A DNA stretch of 36,603 nucleotides, from contig CAIPLM010000364.1 in NCBI GenBank assembly GCA_903865895.1, forward strand, positions 1-36,603, written 5' to 3'. Made by a program: the position numbers and the translations under genes. The stretch comes from an uncultured Rhodospirillales bacterium (lineage in GTDB: Bacteria; Pseudomonadota; Alphaproteobacteria; Acetobacterales; Acetobacteraceae). Positions 9,592 to 18,257 of the stretch are shown piece after piece (positions within the stretch are counted from its first letter, which is position 1; every line of letters begins with the position of its first letter). The notes under the pieces are model-generated. The model saw only the letters and a program-made list of their open reading frames with translations, had not been told where the DNA came from and did no database searches.

Positions 9592-11130
9592 CTACTGCTT
9601 CCTGATGTTCCAGAACGACAGATAGATCCCATGCGTGATGCCCGAAATCGCCGTCCGGTAGGCGAAGGGCTGCCGGTACTGCCCCAGCAGCAGGCTCGGC
9701 AGCTCCTCCCACAGCGCCTGGGAATACGCATCCCGCGCGCCCGCGCCCGGCGTATCGATCATCCGCCCCCGCAACCCCTCCAGCCGCTCCGAACACGGCC
9801 ACCCCACATAATTGTTCCCGTCGCACCGCGCGTCGATGATGATGCTGGTCGTCGGCTGGCTGAACGTCGCCACATCCCCGCCGGACTGGAAGATGTTCCA
9901 CCCCCCCTTGGCCACCGCATCCTTGCGCGCGCGGCGCACCACCAGCGTCCCCCAATCCGAGGTCTGCAGATCGACATTCACCCCGATCGACCGCAGCCGC
10001 GCCGCCGTCACCTGCGCCAGCGCCCCAATCAGCGGAATCTCGTCCGATGACAGCACCACGATCGGCTCGCCGTTATACCCCGCCTCCTTCAGCAATTGCT
10101 TCGCCATCGCCGGATTGGGCGTTCGGTATGGATCGGCCCCCACCTCGCTCGCATTCGGCACCCCGCAGCCGAACCACGAGAAACACTCCTGCCACCACGC
10201 GGGGTCCGCCGTGAAGGCGGCCGCGAGATAATCCTTCTGATCCACCAGCATCGCCAACGCCCGGCGCGCCCGCACGTCATTGAACGGCGGCTGCAAAGTG
10301 TTCATCCGCAGAAACGCCATGTTGCCGGGCTGCGAGCTCGGCTCCACCACGATATCCTTCCGCCCCGCCAGCGACTGGATGCCGTCATGCGGCAACTGAT
10401 CCAGCAGATCCACCTCGCCCTTCACCAGCGCGCCCACCCGCGTTTGCAGGTCGGGGATGATCTGCCACTCCACCCGATCGACAAACACACGCTTGCCCCC
10501 GGCCTGCCCATTCACCGGCTCATCGCGCGGCACATAGTCCTGGTTCTTGGTGAAACTCAGCTTGGCGCCAGGCACCCAGCCCTTGGCATCGAAAATGAAC
10601 GGCCCGGAGCCAAGCGTCGTCGTCAACGGCTTATCCCCCGCCGCCGCCATATCCTCCGCCCGCATCACCACCGCCCCGCGCGCCGCCAACGCGTCCTCCG
10701 TGTAGGCGAAGGGCGTGCCGAACAGGATCCGAAACGTCTCGCCATCCACCGCCTCGAACACCGAGGCGCGCTTGAGCATCAACTGCATCAGCGGGTCCTG
10801 CTTGCCGCCCCGGATGATGGAGGCAACCACATCCCCCGCAGTCACCTTCTGCCCATTGGTGAACCGCAACCCCGGCCGCAGCGTGAAACGATGCGACAAC
10901 CCATCCGCCGAATGCTCCGCCCGCCCGACCATCTGCGGCTGCGCCCGCATCTGCTCGTCATAGCCATAGGGCGTGTCATAGATCATCCGCCCAAAAATCT
11001 GCGTAATCGTCGCCGCCGTAATGTGCGGATCCAGCACCCGCAAATCCGCCTGCGGCACCACCCGCAGCACGGTCTCCGCCTGGGCCACCGGCGCGGCGAG
11101 CAGCAAGGCGGCGAGGAGAAAACGGCGCAT
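9592..11130 (-). CDS. ABC transporter substrate-binding protein, peptide/nickel family (SBP_bac_5)
   Basis: The 512-residue protein has a clear Sec signal peptide (MRRFLLAALLLAAPVAQA, cleavage before ETVLRV) and the family pattern: VLDPHITAATITQIFGRMIYD, the long solute-binding body with LRPGLRFTNGQKVTAGDVV, GSGPFIF, and FNDVRARRALAMLVDQKDYL. It would bind dipeptides, oligopeptides or other small solutes in the periplasm for a DppBCDF-type importer. No permease or ATPase gene is next to it, so it is an orphan binding protein in this window. The ATG at 11130 has an ideal AAGGAGG site seven bases upstream. Upstream is the stop of the methyltransferase-HNH gene, 108 bases away. Ligand identity cannot be inferred. 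Confidence 0.93.
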   Translation of the reverse strand: MRRFLLAALLLAAPVAQAETVLRVVPQADLRVLDPHITAATITQIFGRMIYDTPYGYDEQMRAQPQMVGRAEHSADGLSHRFTLRPGLRFTNGQKVTAGDVVASIIRGGKQDPLMQLMLKRASVFEAVDGETFRILFGTPFAYTEDALAARGAVVMRAEDMAAAGDKPLTTTLGSGPFIFDAKGWVPGAKLSFTKNQDYVPRDEPVNGQAGGKRVFVDRVEWQIIPDLQTRVGALVKGEVDLLDQLPHDGIQSLAGRKDIVVEPSSQPGNMAFLRMNTLQPPFNDVRARRALAMLVDQKDYLAAAFTADPAWWQECFSWFGCGVPNASEVGADPYRTPNPAMAKQLLKEAGYNGEPIVVLSSDEIPLIGALAQVTAARLRSIGVNVDLQTSDWGTLVVRRARKDAVAKGGWNIFQSGGDVATFSQPTTSIIIDARCDGNNYVGWPCSERLEGLRGRMIDTPGAGARDAYSQALWEELPSLLLGQYRQPFAYRTAISGITHGIYLSFWNIRKQ

Positions 11131-11238
11131 GGGGGAGCCTCCTTGGGTGTGCGGAAGATAGTCGGAGAAAGGAGGAGGTGGGTCAAACCGGTGGGCTTGA
11201 GTGTGCCCCGCGCGGTATCACAGCCGTGGCCTTACCGA

Positions 11239-12945
11239 TCAGGAGACGCCCGACCACTCCGCGAGTTGGGTGTCTTGGAGAAGGCGAAGCCGGCGGAAAT
11301 CGAGCGCGGCGAAAAGGTCATCGACGTCCGGTGTCCGGTCGTGTGGCAGGGGGAGGGTCGTTCGAGCTTCCTCTGCGAAACGGCGTCGAACGGCTGGGGT
11401 GGCGGAGAGGTAGGCCTGTTGCCACCAGTCGGTGATGCGGGGGCGTGCCTCCGCAAGAGCCGCCGCCGAGACGATACGTTCGCGCTTGGCGTGCTGGTTC
11501 ACCGATCGCAGGGAGGGCAGCAGGTTCCACAGGTCGCCGCACGGCCAAGCAGACCATGGCAAGCAGTGATCAATATCCATGGCGTCGGCGCGCAGGAGCC
11601 GCCCGGACCAGACGCATAGGATTGTTTCGCCGCGGACAAGGCGCTGCTGGGCGAGTGTGCGAACGAACCCTGTATCGCGCTCGGGCTCGCTCCATTCGAG
11701 CGCGGCGAGCACTTCGTCGGCAGTGACAACACGGCCGTCGCGCTCCGCATATGCGCGTGTGATACGGACCCATTCCGCCAGCAACATCGGCTCGATCCAT
11801 GCCGACATGCGGCGCAACGCCTGCCATACCGCGAGTGGCACGCGCGTTTTGCCGTATTCCCAAAGGACATCGAGCTCAACGTCGAACGCCTCCCCGCCCC
11901 GCGGCCGGCGGCCATACTCGGTTGGGAAGACCGGGCGGTTGTCAGCGAAGGTCAGATGCGTGGCCGGCATAGTCGCGATGAGTTGGGCTGCATCCCCAAG
12001 AGCCGCGCGCAAGGCCGTGGCGATCGGGCCGGAGAAGGAGGCGCCAGGGCGAAGCTCATGGGGAGCGATTGCGGTGAGGGCGTGAAAGGGCTCCTTCACG
12101 AATCCCATGCGGCCGCCGGGGATTTGCGGCAGGTCGCGTGCAAGCAGCGGCTTGAACATCCGCAGCCAGTAGAGAGCGATAAGGCCGAGGGGGAGAATGA
12201 CGTCGTCACCCGCTTCCTGAGCGACATTGGGGGAAGCGTCAGCGATGCGCGCGATGCAGCGGAGCAGGGCGAGCTTATATGTGGCAGATTTCTCTTGGCG
12301 AAGGATGACGCCGCGCAGGAGTGGAAGTGCACCGCCGCCGTCATCCGGCAGATCGAGCACGACCGTCTGCCAACGAATATCCTCCCGGCCGCCACGATCA
12401 GCCTGGCGCTCCGTCGCCACGCGCAGCGCCAGTCCATGATCGATCCCCAAGCGCTCGATCTCGTTGGCATCCACCGGCCACATCGGCCGGTCCATCGGCG
12501 CTGGGCCGTGACGAAGTGTCAGCATAAGGCGCCCACCAGGCTTCAATAGGGTGGCGATCTTGCGCATTGCCCGGCGGCGGTCTTCGGGTGGAATGTGCAT
12601 CCAGACGCCGCTGAGCCAAATGAGGTCGAACCCAAGGCCGAGACGATGGATACCGGTGAGCGCTGGCAGCCGGTCATCAACCCAGCGAATCGCCGGCGAA
12701 GGGTGCAGACGGGAGGCTTCCTGCCGCAGAGCCGCTGCCGGCTCCACCGCAATCACCTGCCAGCCACGGGTGGCGAACCATGCAGCGTCACGACCGCTCC
12801 CAGCACCAATGTCCAGCATGAGGCCGGGAGTGGGAGCCAGGAAGCGGAGTGCGTCCGCATGCACATCCTCGAAGCTAAATGCTTCGTATGTCTCGGTGAA
12901 TTCGCGGAAACCACGATGATAGGGGGTGATCGTGTCCCAACTCAT
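11239..12945 (-). CDS. SAM-dependent methyltransferase fused to HNH endonuclease
   Basis: The 568-residue protein joins two enzymes. Residues about 1-200 form a class I methyltransferase: motif I LMLDIGAGSGRDAAWF (42-57), an acidic loop AVEP (66-69), FDLIWLSGVWMHIPPEDRR (106-124) and LLKPGGRLMLTLRHG. There is no DNA-methylase DPPY motif. From about 220 a separate region starts with YKLALLRCIARIAD, a pattern seen in many restriction-like HNH proteins. It ends in an HNH motif: CVWSGRLL, MDIDHCLPWS with Asp459-His460, DLWNLLP with Asn474, and SVNQHAKRER with Asn483. The frame extends further upstream, but that part overlaps brnA; the ATG at 12945 gives the natural methyltransferase start, 47 bases after brnA. 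A defence role is inferred, not shown. Confidence 0.85.
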   Translation of the reverse strand: MSWDTITPYHRGFREFTETYEAFSFEDVHADALRFLAPTPGLMLDIGAGSGRDAAWFATRGWQVIAVEPAAALRQEASRLHPSPAIRWVDDRLPALTGIHRLGLGFDLIWLSGVWMHIPPEDRRRAMRKIATLLKPGGRLMLTLRHGPAPMDRPMWPVDANEIERLGIDHGLALRVATERQADRGGREDIRWQTVVLDLPDDGGGALPLLRGVILRQEKSATYKLALLRCIARIADASPNVAQEAGDDVILPLGLIALYWLRMFKPLLARDLPQIPGGRMGFVKEPFHALTAIAPHELRPGASFSGPIATALRAALGDAAQLIATMPATHLTFADNRPVFPTEYGRRPRGGEAFDVELDVLWEYGKTRVPLAVWQALRRMSAWIEPMLLAEWVRITRAYAERDGRVVTADEVLAALEWSEPERDTGFVRTLAQQRLVRGETILCVWSGRLLRADAMDIDHCLPWSAWPCGDLWNLLPSLRSVNQHAKRERIVSAAALAEARPRITDWWQQAYLSATPAVRRRFAEEARTTLPLPHDRTPDVDDLFAALDFRRLRLLQDTQLAEWSGVS

Positions 12946-12992
12946 CGAGGGTTGCTTCTCTGTGCTGACAACTATCGTGGTTAGCCGCTCTC

Positions 12993-13289
12993 TTACCCGG
13001 CCTCGCGGTGCGCGTTCATCCAATCGCGCAAAATGGAGTTGATGCGGCTTTGGTAGCCCCGCTCTTGGCGGAACCAGTCGAGCAGATCGGCATCGAGGCG
13101 CATCGTCACTGTAGCCTGGCGCTGCGGGGGCACGATCGTCGCACCCGTCCAGAATGCCTCGTCGGTCGGCAGGGCATCGGTGTCGGACGCAGCAGCACGT
13201 TCGGCGTCCTCGTCCGACATGCCGCGCAGCCGCTCCCAATCGGTGCGCAATTCAGGCGGAGTTGGCGTCTTGCCAGGATCGTCGTTCAT
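12993..13289 (-). CDS. brnA: BrnA-type antitoxin (ribbon-helix-helix)
   Basis: BrnA neutralises the BrnT RNase and autorepresses the operon. The 98-residue protein has an acidic N-terminal part and the family C-terminus: PQRQATVTMRLDADLLDWFR, ERGYQSRINSILRDWMNAHR. This is the ribbon-helix-helix DNA-binding and toxin-binding segment at about 55-95. It starts 38 bases inside the brnT 3' end, the usual toxin-first overlapping order for this family. The methyltransferase-HNH gene follows after 47 bases on the same strand. Confidence 0.9.
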   Translation of the reverse strand: MNDDPGKTPTPPELRTDWERLRGMSDEDAERAAASDTDALPTDEAFWTGATIVPPQRQATVTMRLDADLLDWFRQERGYQSRINSILRDWMNAHREAG

Positions 13290-13527
13290 GTCGCGTCGCC
13301 CTTCGAGCCGAGATGATCCGGCGTGTTTCGCCGCGGAGCGTGTAGACTACGGTCATATATACACCATCGACGAGCCCGATCGCCACGATGCGTTGTTCAC
13401 CGTAGTCGAACCGGTCGTCGATACGCTCTATCGTGACATCTTCGAAGATGCGGCAGGCGTCGGCAAAAGCAATGCCGTGCTTTTCAACGTTGATTCCCTC
13501 CTTCCGCGGATCCCAAGCGAAATTCAT
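13252..13527 (-). CDS. brnT: BrnT-type ribonuclease toxin
   Basis: BrnT is a small RelE-like RNase that blocks translation when free of BrnA. The 91-residue protein shows the family hallmarks: FAWDPRKEGINVEKHGIAF (residues 3-21), the central FEDVTIERID strand, DYGEQRIVAIG and RRIISARRATRHERR near the C-terminus. The usual final Tyr region reads SWQDA here. The ATG at 13527 lies 31 bases after the korB stop and has no clear Shine-Dalgarno, so either a promoter lies within korB or the module is read through from the kor operon. Type II toxin-antitoxin assignment is secure; activity is untested. Confidence 0.9.
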   Translation of the reverse strand: MNFAWDPRKEGINVEKHGIAFADACRIFEDVTIERIDDRFDYGEQRIVAIGLVDGVYMTVVYTLRGETRRIISARRATRHERRSWQDANSA

Positions 13528-13558
13528 TGGATCACGCGGCAGGAGGGGCCGAGCTTCC

Positions 13559-14614
13559 CTACCTCAGCGACGCATTCAACTTCGCCAATGCCGCATTTCC
13601 CGGCACCAGCGCCTCATCGCTCATCCCATTGAGCGGCGCCGTGGCCGTGCCGAGCGCCGCATGCATGTCTTCCGCATCCGGGTCCACATACAGCAGCCCG
13701 GTGACGATTTCGCCGCGGGCGTGGTGGGTTTGCAGGAAGTTCATCGCGCTGATGCGGTCGGTCGCGTCGTAGTCATTGGCGATCTTGCGCAGCTTCAGAT
13801 ACGTGCCGTCATGCTGGCGCACGAGTTCCACGGTGCCGGGCGCGTAGTCCGCGGTGATTTCGTCGCGGCCTTCGAACACGTCGAGGAAGTTCACCGCGGC
13901 ATTGTGCTCGCGCACATAATCGAAGCTCTTGGTGCTGCCTTCGTGGTTGTTGAACGCCACGCAGGGGGAGATGCAGTCGATGAACGCCGCGCCCTTATGC
14001 GTCAGCGCGCCCTTGATGAGCGGCACGAGCTGCGTCTTGTCGCCGGAGAAGCTGCGGCCGACATAGGTGGCGCCGAGCTGCAGCGCCATGCTCACCATGT
14101 CGATCGGCTCGTCATTATTCGGCACGCCGCGCTTGTTCTTCGCGCCCTTATCGGCGGTGGCGGAGAACTGGCCCTTGGTGAGGCCGTACACGCCGTTGTT
14201 CTCCACGATATACGTCATGTTGACGCCGCGGCGGATCGAATGGGCGAACTGCCCGAACCCGATCGAGGCGCTGTCGCCGTCGCCGGAGACGCCGAGGTAG
14301 ATCAGCTCCCGGTTCGCCAGGTTCGCACCCGTCAGCACCGACGGCATGCGCCCGTGCACCGAGTTGAAACCGTGCGAATTGCCCAGGAAGTAGGTCGGCG
14401 TCTTGGACGAGCAGCCGATGCCGGAGAGCTTGGCGATGCGGTGCGGCGGCAGATCCAGCTCGAAGCAGGCATGGATGATCGCGGCCGAAATACTGTCATG
14501 CCCGCAGCCGGCGCACAGCGTCGAGATCGAGCCTTCATAGTCCCGGCGGGTGAAGCCGAGGGCGTTGGAGGCGAGCTTGGGGTGGTGGAGCTTGGGCTTG
14601 GGCAGGAAGGTCAT
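13559..14614 (-). CDS. korB: 2-oxoacid:acceptor oxidoreductase, beta subunit (KorB)
   Basis: KorB carries thiamine diphosphate and an iron-sulfur cluster and, with KorA, oxidatively decarboxylates 2-oxoglutarate or a related 2-oxoacid to the acyl-CoA. The 351-residue protein has an N-terminal CAGCGHD cysteine motif (about 34-40), KLSGIGCSSKTP, and the thiamine-binding stretch GVSGDGDSASIGFGQFAHSI followed by YIVENNGVYGLTKGQ. The ATG at 14614 overlaps the korA stop by four bases (ATGA), so the two subunits are translationally coupled. The GVYGLTKGQ and ATADKGAKNKRG segments point to the KorAB branch rather than a pyruvate or indolepyruvate enzyme; true substrate preference needs assay. Confidence 0.92.
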   Translation of the reverse strand: MTFLPKPKLHHPKLASNALGFTRRDYEGSISTLCAGCGHDSISAAIIHACFELDLPPHRIAKLSGIGCSSKTPTYFLGNSHGFNSVHGRMPSVLTGANLANRELIYLGVSGDGDSASIGFGQFAHSIRRGVNMTYIVENNGVYGLTKGQFSATADKGAKNKRGVPNNDEPIDMVSMALQLGATYVGRSFSGDKTQLVPLIKGALTHKGAAFIDCISPCVAFNNHEGSTKSFDYVREHNAAVNFLDVFEGRDEITADYAPGTVELVRQHDGTYLKLRKIANDYDATDRISAMNFLQTHHARGEIVTGLLYVDPDAEDMHAALGTATAPLNGMSDEALVPGNAALAKLNASLR

Positions 14615-16449
14615 GACACGGCCTTGCGCAGCGGGACAATTTTGAGGGAGGCGGCGGTTTCGGCGATCGAGCCCGAGATGAACCGGGCGGTGATCGGCGA
14701 GCCGTCATAGTGCAGCACGCGCTGGAGCTTCTTCGGGTTAATCTCCAGCTCGTTGATGATCATCGTGCGCATCTGCGCGTCACGGTTCTGCTCAACCACG
14801 AACACCTGGTCGTGCTCCTCGATGAAGCGTTCCACCTCCTCCGAGAAGGGGAAGGCGCGGATGCGGAGGATATCGAGCGCGATGCCCTGCTCCGCCAGCA
14901 GATCAACCGCCTCGTCCATCGCCGGCGCGGTGGAGCCGTAATAGATGGCGCCCAGCTTGGTCGGCTCGCTCGCATCCCGGCGGATCGGCCCGGGCACGAT
15001 CTTGGCGGCGGTGGCGAACTTGTGGAGCAGCCGCTCCATGTTGTCCTGGTAGGCGGCGCCTTCCTCGGTGTAGCGCGCGAAACGGTCGCGCGAGGTGCCG
15101 CGGGTGAAGTAGCTGCCCTTGGTCGGGTGGGTGCCGGGATAGGTGCGGTAGGGAATGCCGTCGCCGTCGACATCGAGGTAGCGGCCGAACACCCGGCCGG
15201 ATTCGAGGTCCTCGGCGGTCATCACCTTGCCGCGGTCAAGCTTGCGGCTGTCATCCCATTGGAGCGGCGCACAGAGCCGGTCATTCATGCCGATATCGAG
15301 GTCGAGCATGACGAAAATCGGGGTCTGCAACCGGTCTGCGAGGTCAAACGCCTCGGCGCCCATGGTGAAGCACTCATTGGGGTCCTCGGGGAAGAGGAGC
15401 ACGTGCTTGGTGTCACCGTGGGAGGCGTATGCGGCCGAGAGCAGGTCGCACTGCTGCGTGCGGGTCGGCATGCCCGTCGAGGGGCCAGCGCGCTGCACGT
15501 CGAACAGCACGGCCGGGATCTCGGCGAAATAGGCGAGGCCGAGGAATTCCTGCATCAGCGAGATGCCGGGGCCGGAGGTGGCGGTGAAAGCGCGCGCGCC
15601 GTTCCAGGCCGCACCGATCACCATGCCGATCGAGGCCAGTTCGTCCTCGGCCTGCACGATGGCGAAGCGCTTCTCGCCGGTCTCTTTGTCCACCCGGAAG
15701 CGGGCGCAGTACTTGGTGAAGCCCTCGGCCAGCGAGGTCGATGGGGTGATGGGATACCAGGCGCACACGGTGGCACCGCCATACACGGCACCGAGGCCGG
15801 CGGCGGCATTGCCCTCGAAGAAGATGCGATCACCCACCTTGTCGGACTTCTCCAGCCGCAGGCCGATGGGGCAGGGGAGGTTCTTCAGCGCGTAGGAATG
15901 GCCGAGCTCCAGCGCGTGATAATTCGCCTGGATCAGCTTGTCGCGGCCCTTGAACTGGTCGGCGAGCAGGCCCTTGATCGCGTCCGTGTCCATGTCGAGC
16001 AGGGCGGCCAGCGCGCCGACATAGATGATGTTCTTGAACAGCTGCCGCTCGCGCGAGAGCGTGTATTCCGCGTTGCAGATCTGGGTCAACGGCATGCCGA
16101 TGACGTTGATATCGCTGCGGAACTTCGAGGCCGGGATGGAGCGGGTCGAATCGTAGAACAGATACCCGCCCGGCACGATCGACTTGATGTCGGCGTCCCA
16201 GGTCTGCGGGTTCATCGCCACCATCAGGTCGGTGCCGCCGCGGGCGCCCATGTAGCCCTTGTCGGAGATCCGCACCTCATACCAGGTCGGCAGGCCCTGG
16301 ATGTTGGAGGGGAAGATGTTGCGCGGCGTCGCCGGCACGCCCATCCGCAGCACGGATTGGGCGAACAGCTTATTGGCCGAGGCGGAGCCCGAACCGTTGA
16401 CGTTGGCGAACTTGACGACGAAGTCGTTGACGGCTTGCAGCTGGCTCAC
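14611..16449 (-). CDS. korA: 2-oxoacid:acceptor oxidoreductase, fused gamma-alpha subunit (KorA)
   Basis: This 612-residue subunit fuses the gamma domain (about 1-195) to the alpha pyrimidine-binding domain. Gamma-domain motifs are ANVNGSGSASANKLFAQS and GGTDLMVAMNPQTW. The alpha domain contains FFEGNAAAGLGAVYGG, AWYPITPSTSLAEGF and TSGPGISLMQEF, with the C-terminal QNRDAQMRTMI that contacts the dimer. A longer reading to 16581 exists, but the GTG at 16449 is preferred: it gives VSQLQAVNDFVVKFANVNGS and forms a GTGA overlap with the preceding gene. The three genes (FAD/ferredoxin subunit, korA, korB) are joined by four-base overlaps and should be made in equal amounts. Confidence 0.9.
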   Translation of the reverse strand: MSQLQAVNDFVVKFANVNGSGSASANKLFAQSVLRMGVPATPRNIFPSNIQGLPTWYEVRISDKGYMGARGGTDLMVAMNPQTWDADIKSIVPGGYLFYDSTRSIPASKFRSDINVIGMPLTQICNAEYTLSRERQLFKNIIYVGALAALLDMDTDAIKGLLADQFKGRDKLIQANYHALELGHSYALKNLPCPIGLRLEKSDKVGDRIFFEGNAAAGLGAVYGGATVCAWYPITPSTSLAEGFTKYCARFRVDKETGEKRFAIVQAEDELASIGMVIGAAWNGARAFTATSGPGISLMQEFLGLAYFAEIPAVLFDVQRAGPSTGMPTRTQQCDLLSAAYASHGDTKHVLLFPEDPNECFTMGAEAFDLADRLQTPIFVMLDLDIGMNDRLCAPLQWDDSRKLDRGKVMTAEDLESGRVFGRYLDVDGDGIPYRTYPGTHPTKGSYFTRGTSRDRFARYTEEGAAYQDNMERLLHKFATAAKIVPGPIRRDASEPTKLGAIYYGSTAPAMDEAVDLLAEQGIALDILRIRAFPFSEEVERFIEEHDQVFVVEQNRDAQMRTMIINELEINPKKLQRVLHYDGSPITARFISGSIAETAASLKIVPLRKAVS

Positions 16450-18257
16450 GCGAGCGCCTCCAGGCTTGTAGTGGCTCTTGGGGCGGACACAGGCTTCACC
16501 TGCGCCATGTCGAGCAGGAAGCGCTGCATGTCCCACGCGCCGGTGGGGCAACGTTCGGCGCACAGGCCGCAATGGAGGCACATGTCCTCGTCCTTGGCCA
16601 TGATGCGGCCGGTCTTGAGGCCGTCGGACACATAGATGTCCTGGGTCTTGTCGAGCGCCGGGGCGTTGAGGCGGGTGCGGAGTTCGTCCTCCTCGCCGTC
16701 ATCGGTGAAGGTGATGCAGTCGACCGGGCAGATATCCACGCAGGCATCGCACTCGATGCACAGCTTCGGCGCGAAGACCGTCTGCACGTCGCAGTTGAGG
16801 CAGCGATGGGCCTCCTTCAGCGCCAGCTCTGGGTCGAAGCCCAGCTCCACCTCAGCCTTGATGTCCACCAGCGAGAGCTTCTTCTCGCGATGCGGCACCT
16901 TGAAGCGCAGGTCGATCGAGACGTCATTGTCGTAGGACCACTCATGGATGCCCATCTTCTGGGACACCAGGGTGACGCCCGGGGCCGGCCGCTCGGCGAT
17001 GTCCTGCGCCTGGCAGAACTTGTCGATCGAAATCGCCGCATGATGGGCATGCGCGACGGCCCAGATGATGTTCTTGGGGCCGAAAGCGGCGTCGCCGCCG
17101 AAGAACACCTTGGGGTTGGTGGACTGGAAGGTCACGTCATCGACCTTGGGCATGCCCCAGCGGTCGAACTCGATGCCGATATCCTTCTCGATCCAGGGGA
17201 AGGCGTTCTCCTGACCAATCGCCACCAGCACGTCGTCGCAGGCGTACTGCACCACGGCGCCGGTCGGGATCAGGCTACGGCGGCCCTTGTCGTCATACTT
17301 GGCCTCGACCTTGTCGAAGCTCATGCCGACAATCTGGCCGTCCTTCTGGATGACTTCCTTGGGCACCAGGAAGTTGAGGATGGGGATGTCCTCATGCATC
17401 GCGTCCTCCTTCTCCCAAGGGGACGCCTTCATTTCCTCGAAGCCGGAGCGGACGATCACCTTCACGTCCTCGCCGCCGAGGCGGCGGGCGGAGCGGCAGC
17501 AATCCATCGCCGTGTTGCCGCCGCCAAGCACGATCACGCGCTTGCCGATCGACTTCACGTGGCCGAACGAGACGGAGGACAGCCAGTCGATGCCGATATG
17601 GATGTTGGCGGCGGCCTCCTGGCGGCCGGGCACATCGAGCTCGCGGCCGCGCGGCGCGCCGGAGCCGACGAACACCGCGTCATACCCCTCGTCCATCAGG
17701 CCCTTCAGGCTCGGGACATAGGTGTTGTAGCGGGTCTCAACCCCGAGATCGGTGATGTAGCCGACCTCCTCGTCGATCACCGAATCGGGCAGGCGGAACT
17801 TGGGAATCTGGCTGCGGATGAAGCCGCCGCCATTCGGCGCGCTGTCGAACACCGTCACCTGGTAGCCAGCGGGCGCGAGATCCCGCGCCACGCCAAGCCC
17901 GGCGGGGCCGGCGCCAACCACGGCAACGCGCTTGCCATTGCTGGGGAAGGGGCCCTGCGGCATGCGCGCCGACACGTCGCCCTTGAAATCGGCGGCGACG
18001 CGCTTGAGGCGGCAGATCGCCACCGGCTCCTCCTCGACTCGCCCGCGGCGGCACGCCGGCTCGCAGGGACGGTCGCAGGTGCGGCCAAGGATGCCCGGGA
18101 AGACATTGGATTTCCAGTTGATCATATACGCGTCGTCATACCGGCCAGCGGCGATGAGGCGGATATATTCGGGCACCGGGGTATGGGCGGGACAGGCCCA
18201 CTGGCAATCGACGACCTTATGGAAATAGTCGGGATTGCGGATGTCAGTTGGCTTCAA
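16446..18257 (-). CDS. FAD-dependent NAD(P)-linked subunit with two [4Fe-4S] ferredoxin motifs (KorC-like)
   Basis: The protein (about 603 residues) is built like the small subunit of glutamate synthase with an added ferredoxin tail. An N-terminal cysteine-rich segment (DCQWACPAHTPVPEYIRL, then GRTCDRPCEPACRRG) is followed by FAD-binding VAVVGAGPAGLGVA (111-124), an NAD(P)-binding VIVLGGGNTAMDCCRSARRL and FFGGDAAFGPKNIIWAVAH. Two C-terminal cluster motifs follow: CIECDACVDICP (500-511) and CLHCGLCAERCP (560-571). It likely moves electrons between KorAB and NADP(H). The favoured start is the TTG at 18257 (LKPTDIRNPDYFHKVVDCQW), with GGGAG ten bases upstream; an ATG at 18338 would add 27 residues lacking family similarity. 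The stop overlaps the korA GTG. Confidence 0.85.
   Translation of the reverse strand: MKPTDIRNPDYFHKVVDCQWACPAHTPVPEYIRLIAAGRYDDAYMINWKSNVFPGILGRTCDRPCEPACRRGRVEEEPVAICRLKRVAADFKGDVSARMPQGPFPSNGKRVAVVGAGPAGLGVARDLAPAGYQVTVFDSAPNGGGFIRSQIPKFRLPDSVIDEEVGYITDLGVETRYNTYVPSLKGLMDEGYDAVFVGSGAPRGRELDVPGRQEAAANIHIGIDWLSSVSFGHVKSIGKRVIVLGGGNTAMDCCRSARRLGGEDVKVIVRSGFEEMKASPWEKEDAMHEDIPILNFLVPKEVIQKDGQIVGMSFDKVEAKYDDKGRRSLIPTGAVVQYACDDVLVAIGQENAFPWIEKDIGIEFDRWGMPKVDDVTFQSTNPKVFFGGDAAFGPKNIIWAVAHAHHAAISIDKFCQAQDIAERPAPGVTLVSQKMGIHEWSYDNDVSIDLRFKVPHREKKLSLVDIKAEVELGFDPELALKEAHRCLNCDVQTVFAPKLCIECDACVDICPVDCITFTDDGEEDELRTRLNAPALDKTQDIYVSDGLKTGRIMAKDEDMCLHCGLCAERCPTGAWDMQRFLLDMAQVKPVSAPRATTSLEALA

Noticed and set aside
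10096-11619. A 507-codon plus-strand frame spanning the substrate-binding protein gene.
   Set aside because: It is almost entirely Arg/His/Pro-rich antisense sequence and crosses two opposite genes.
12946-13239. Upstream extension of the methyltransferase-HNH frame by 98 codons.
   Set aside because: It overlaps brnA in another frame, is Arg/Cys-rich and unlike the methyltransferase family; the ATG at 12945 gives a natural N-terminus.
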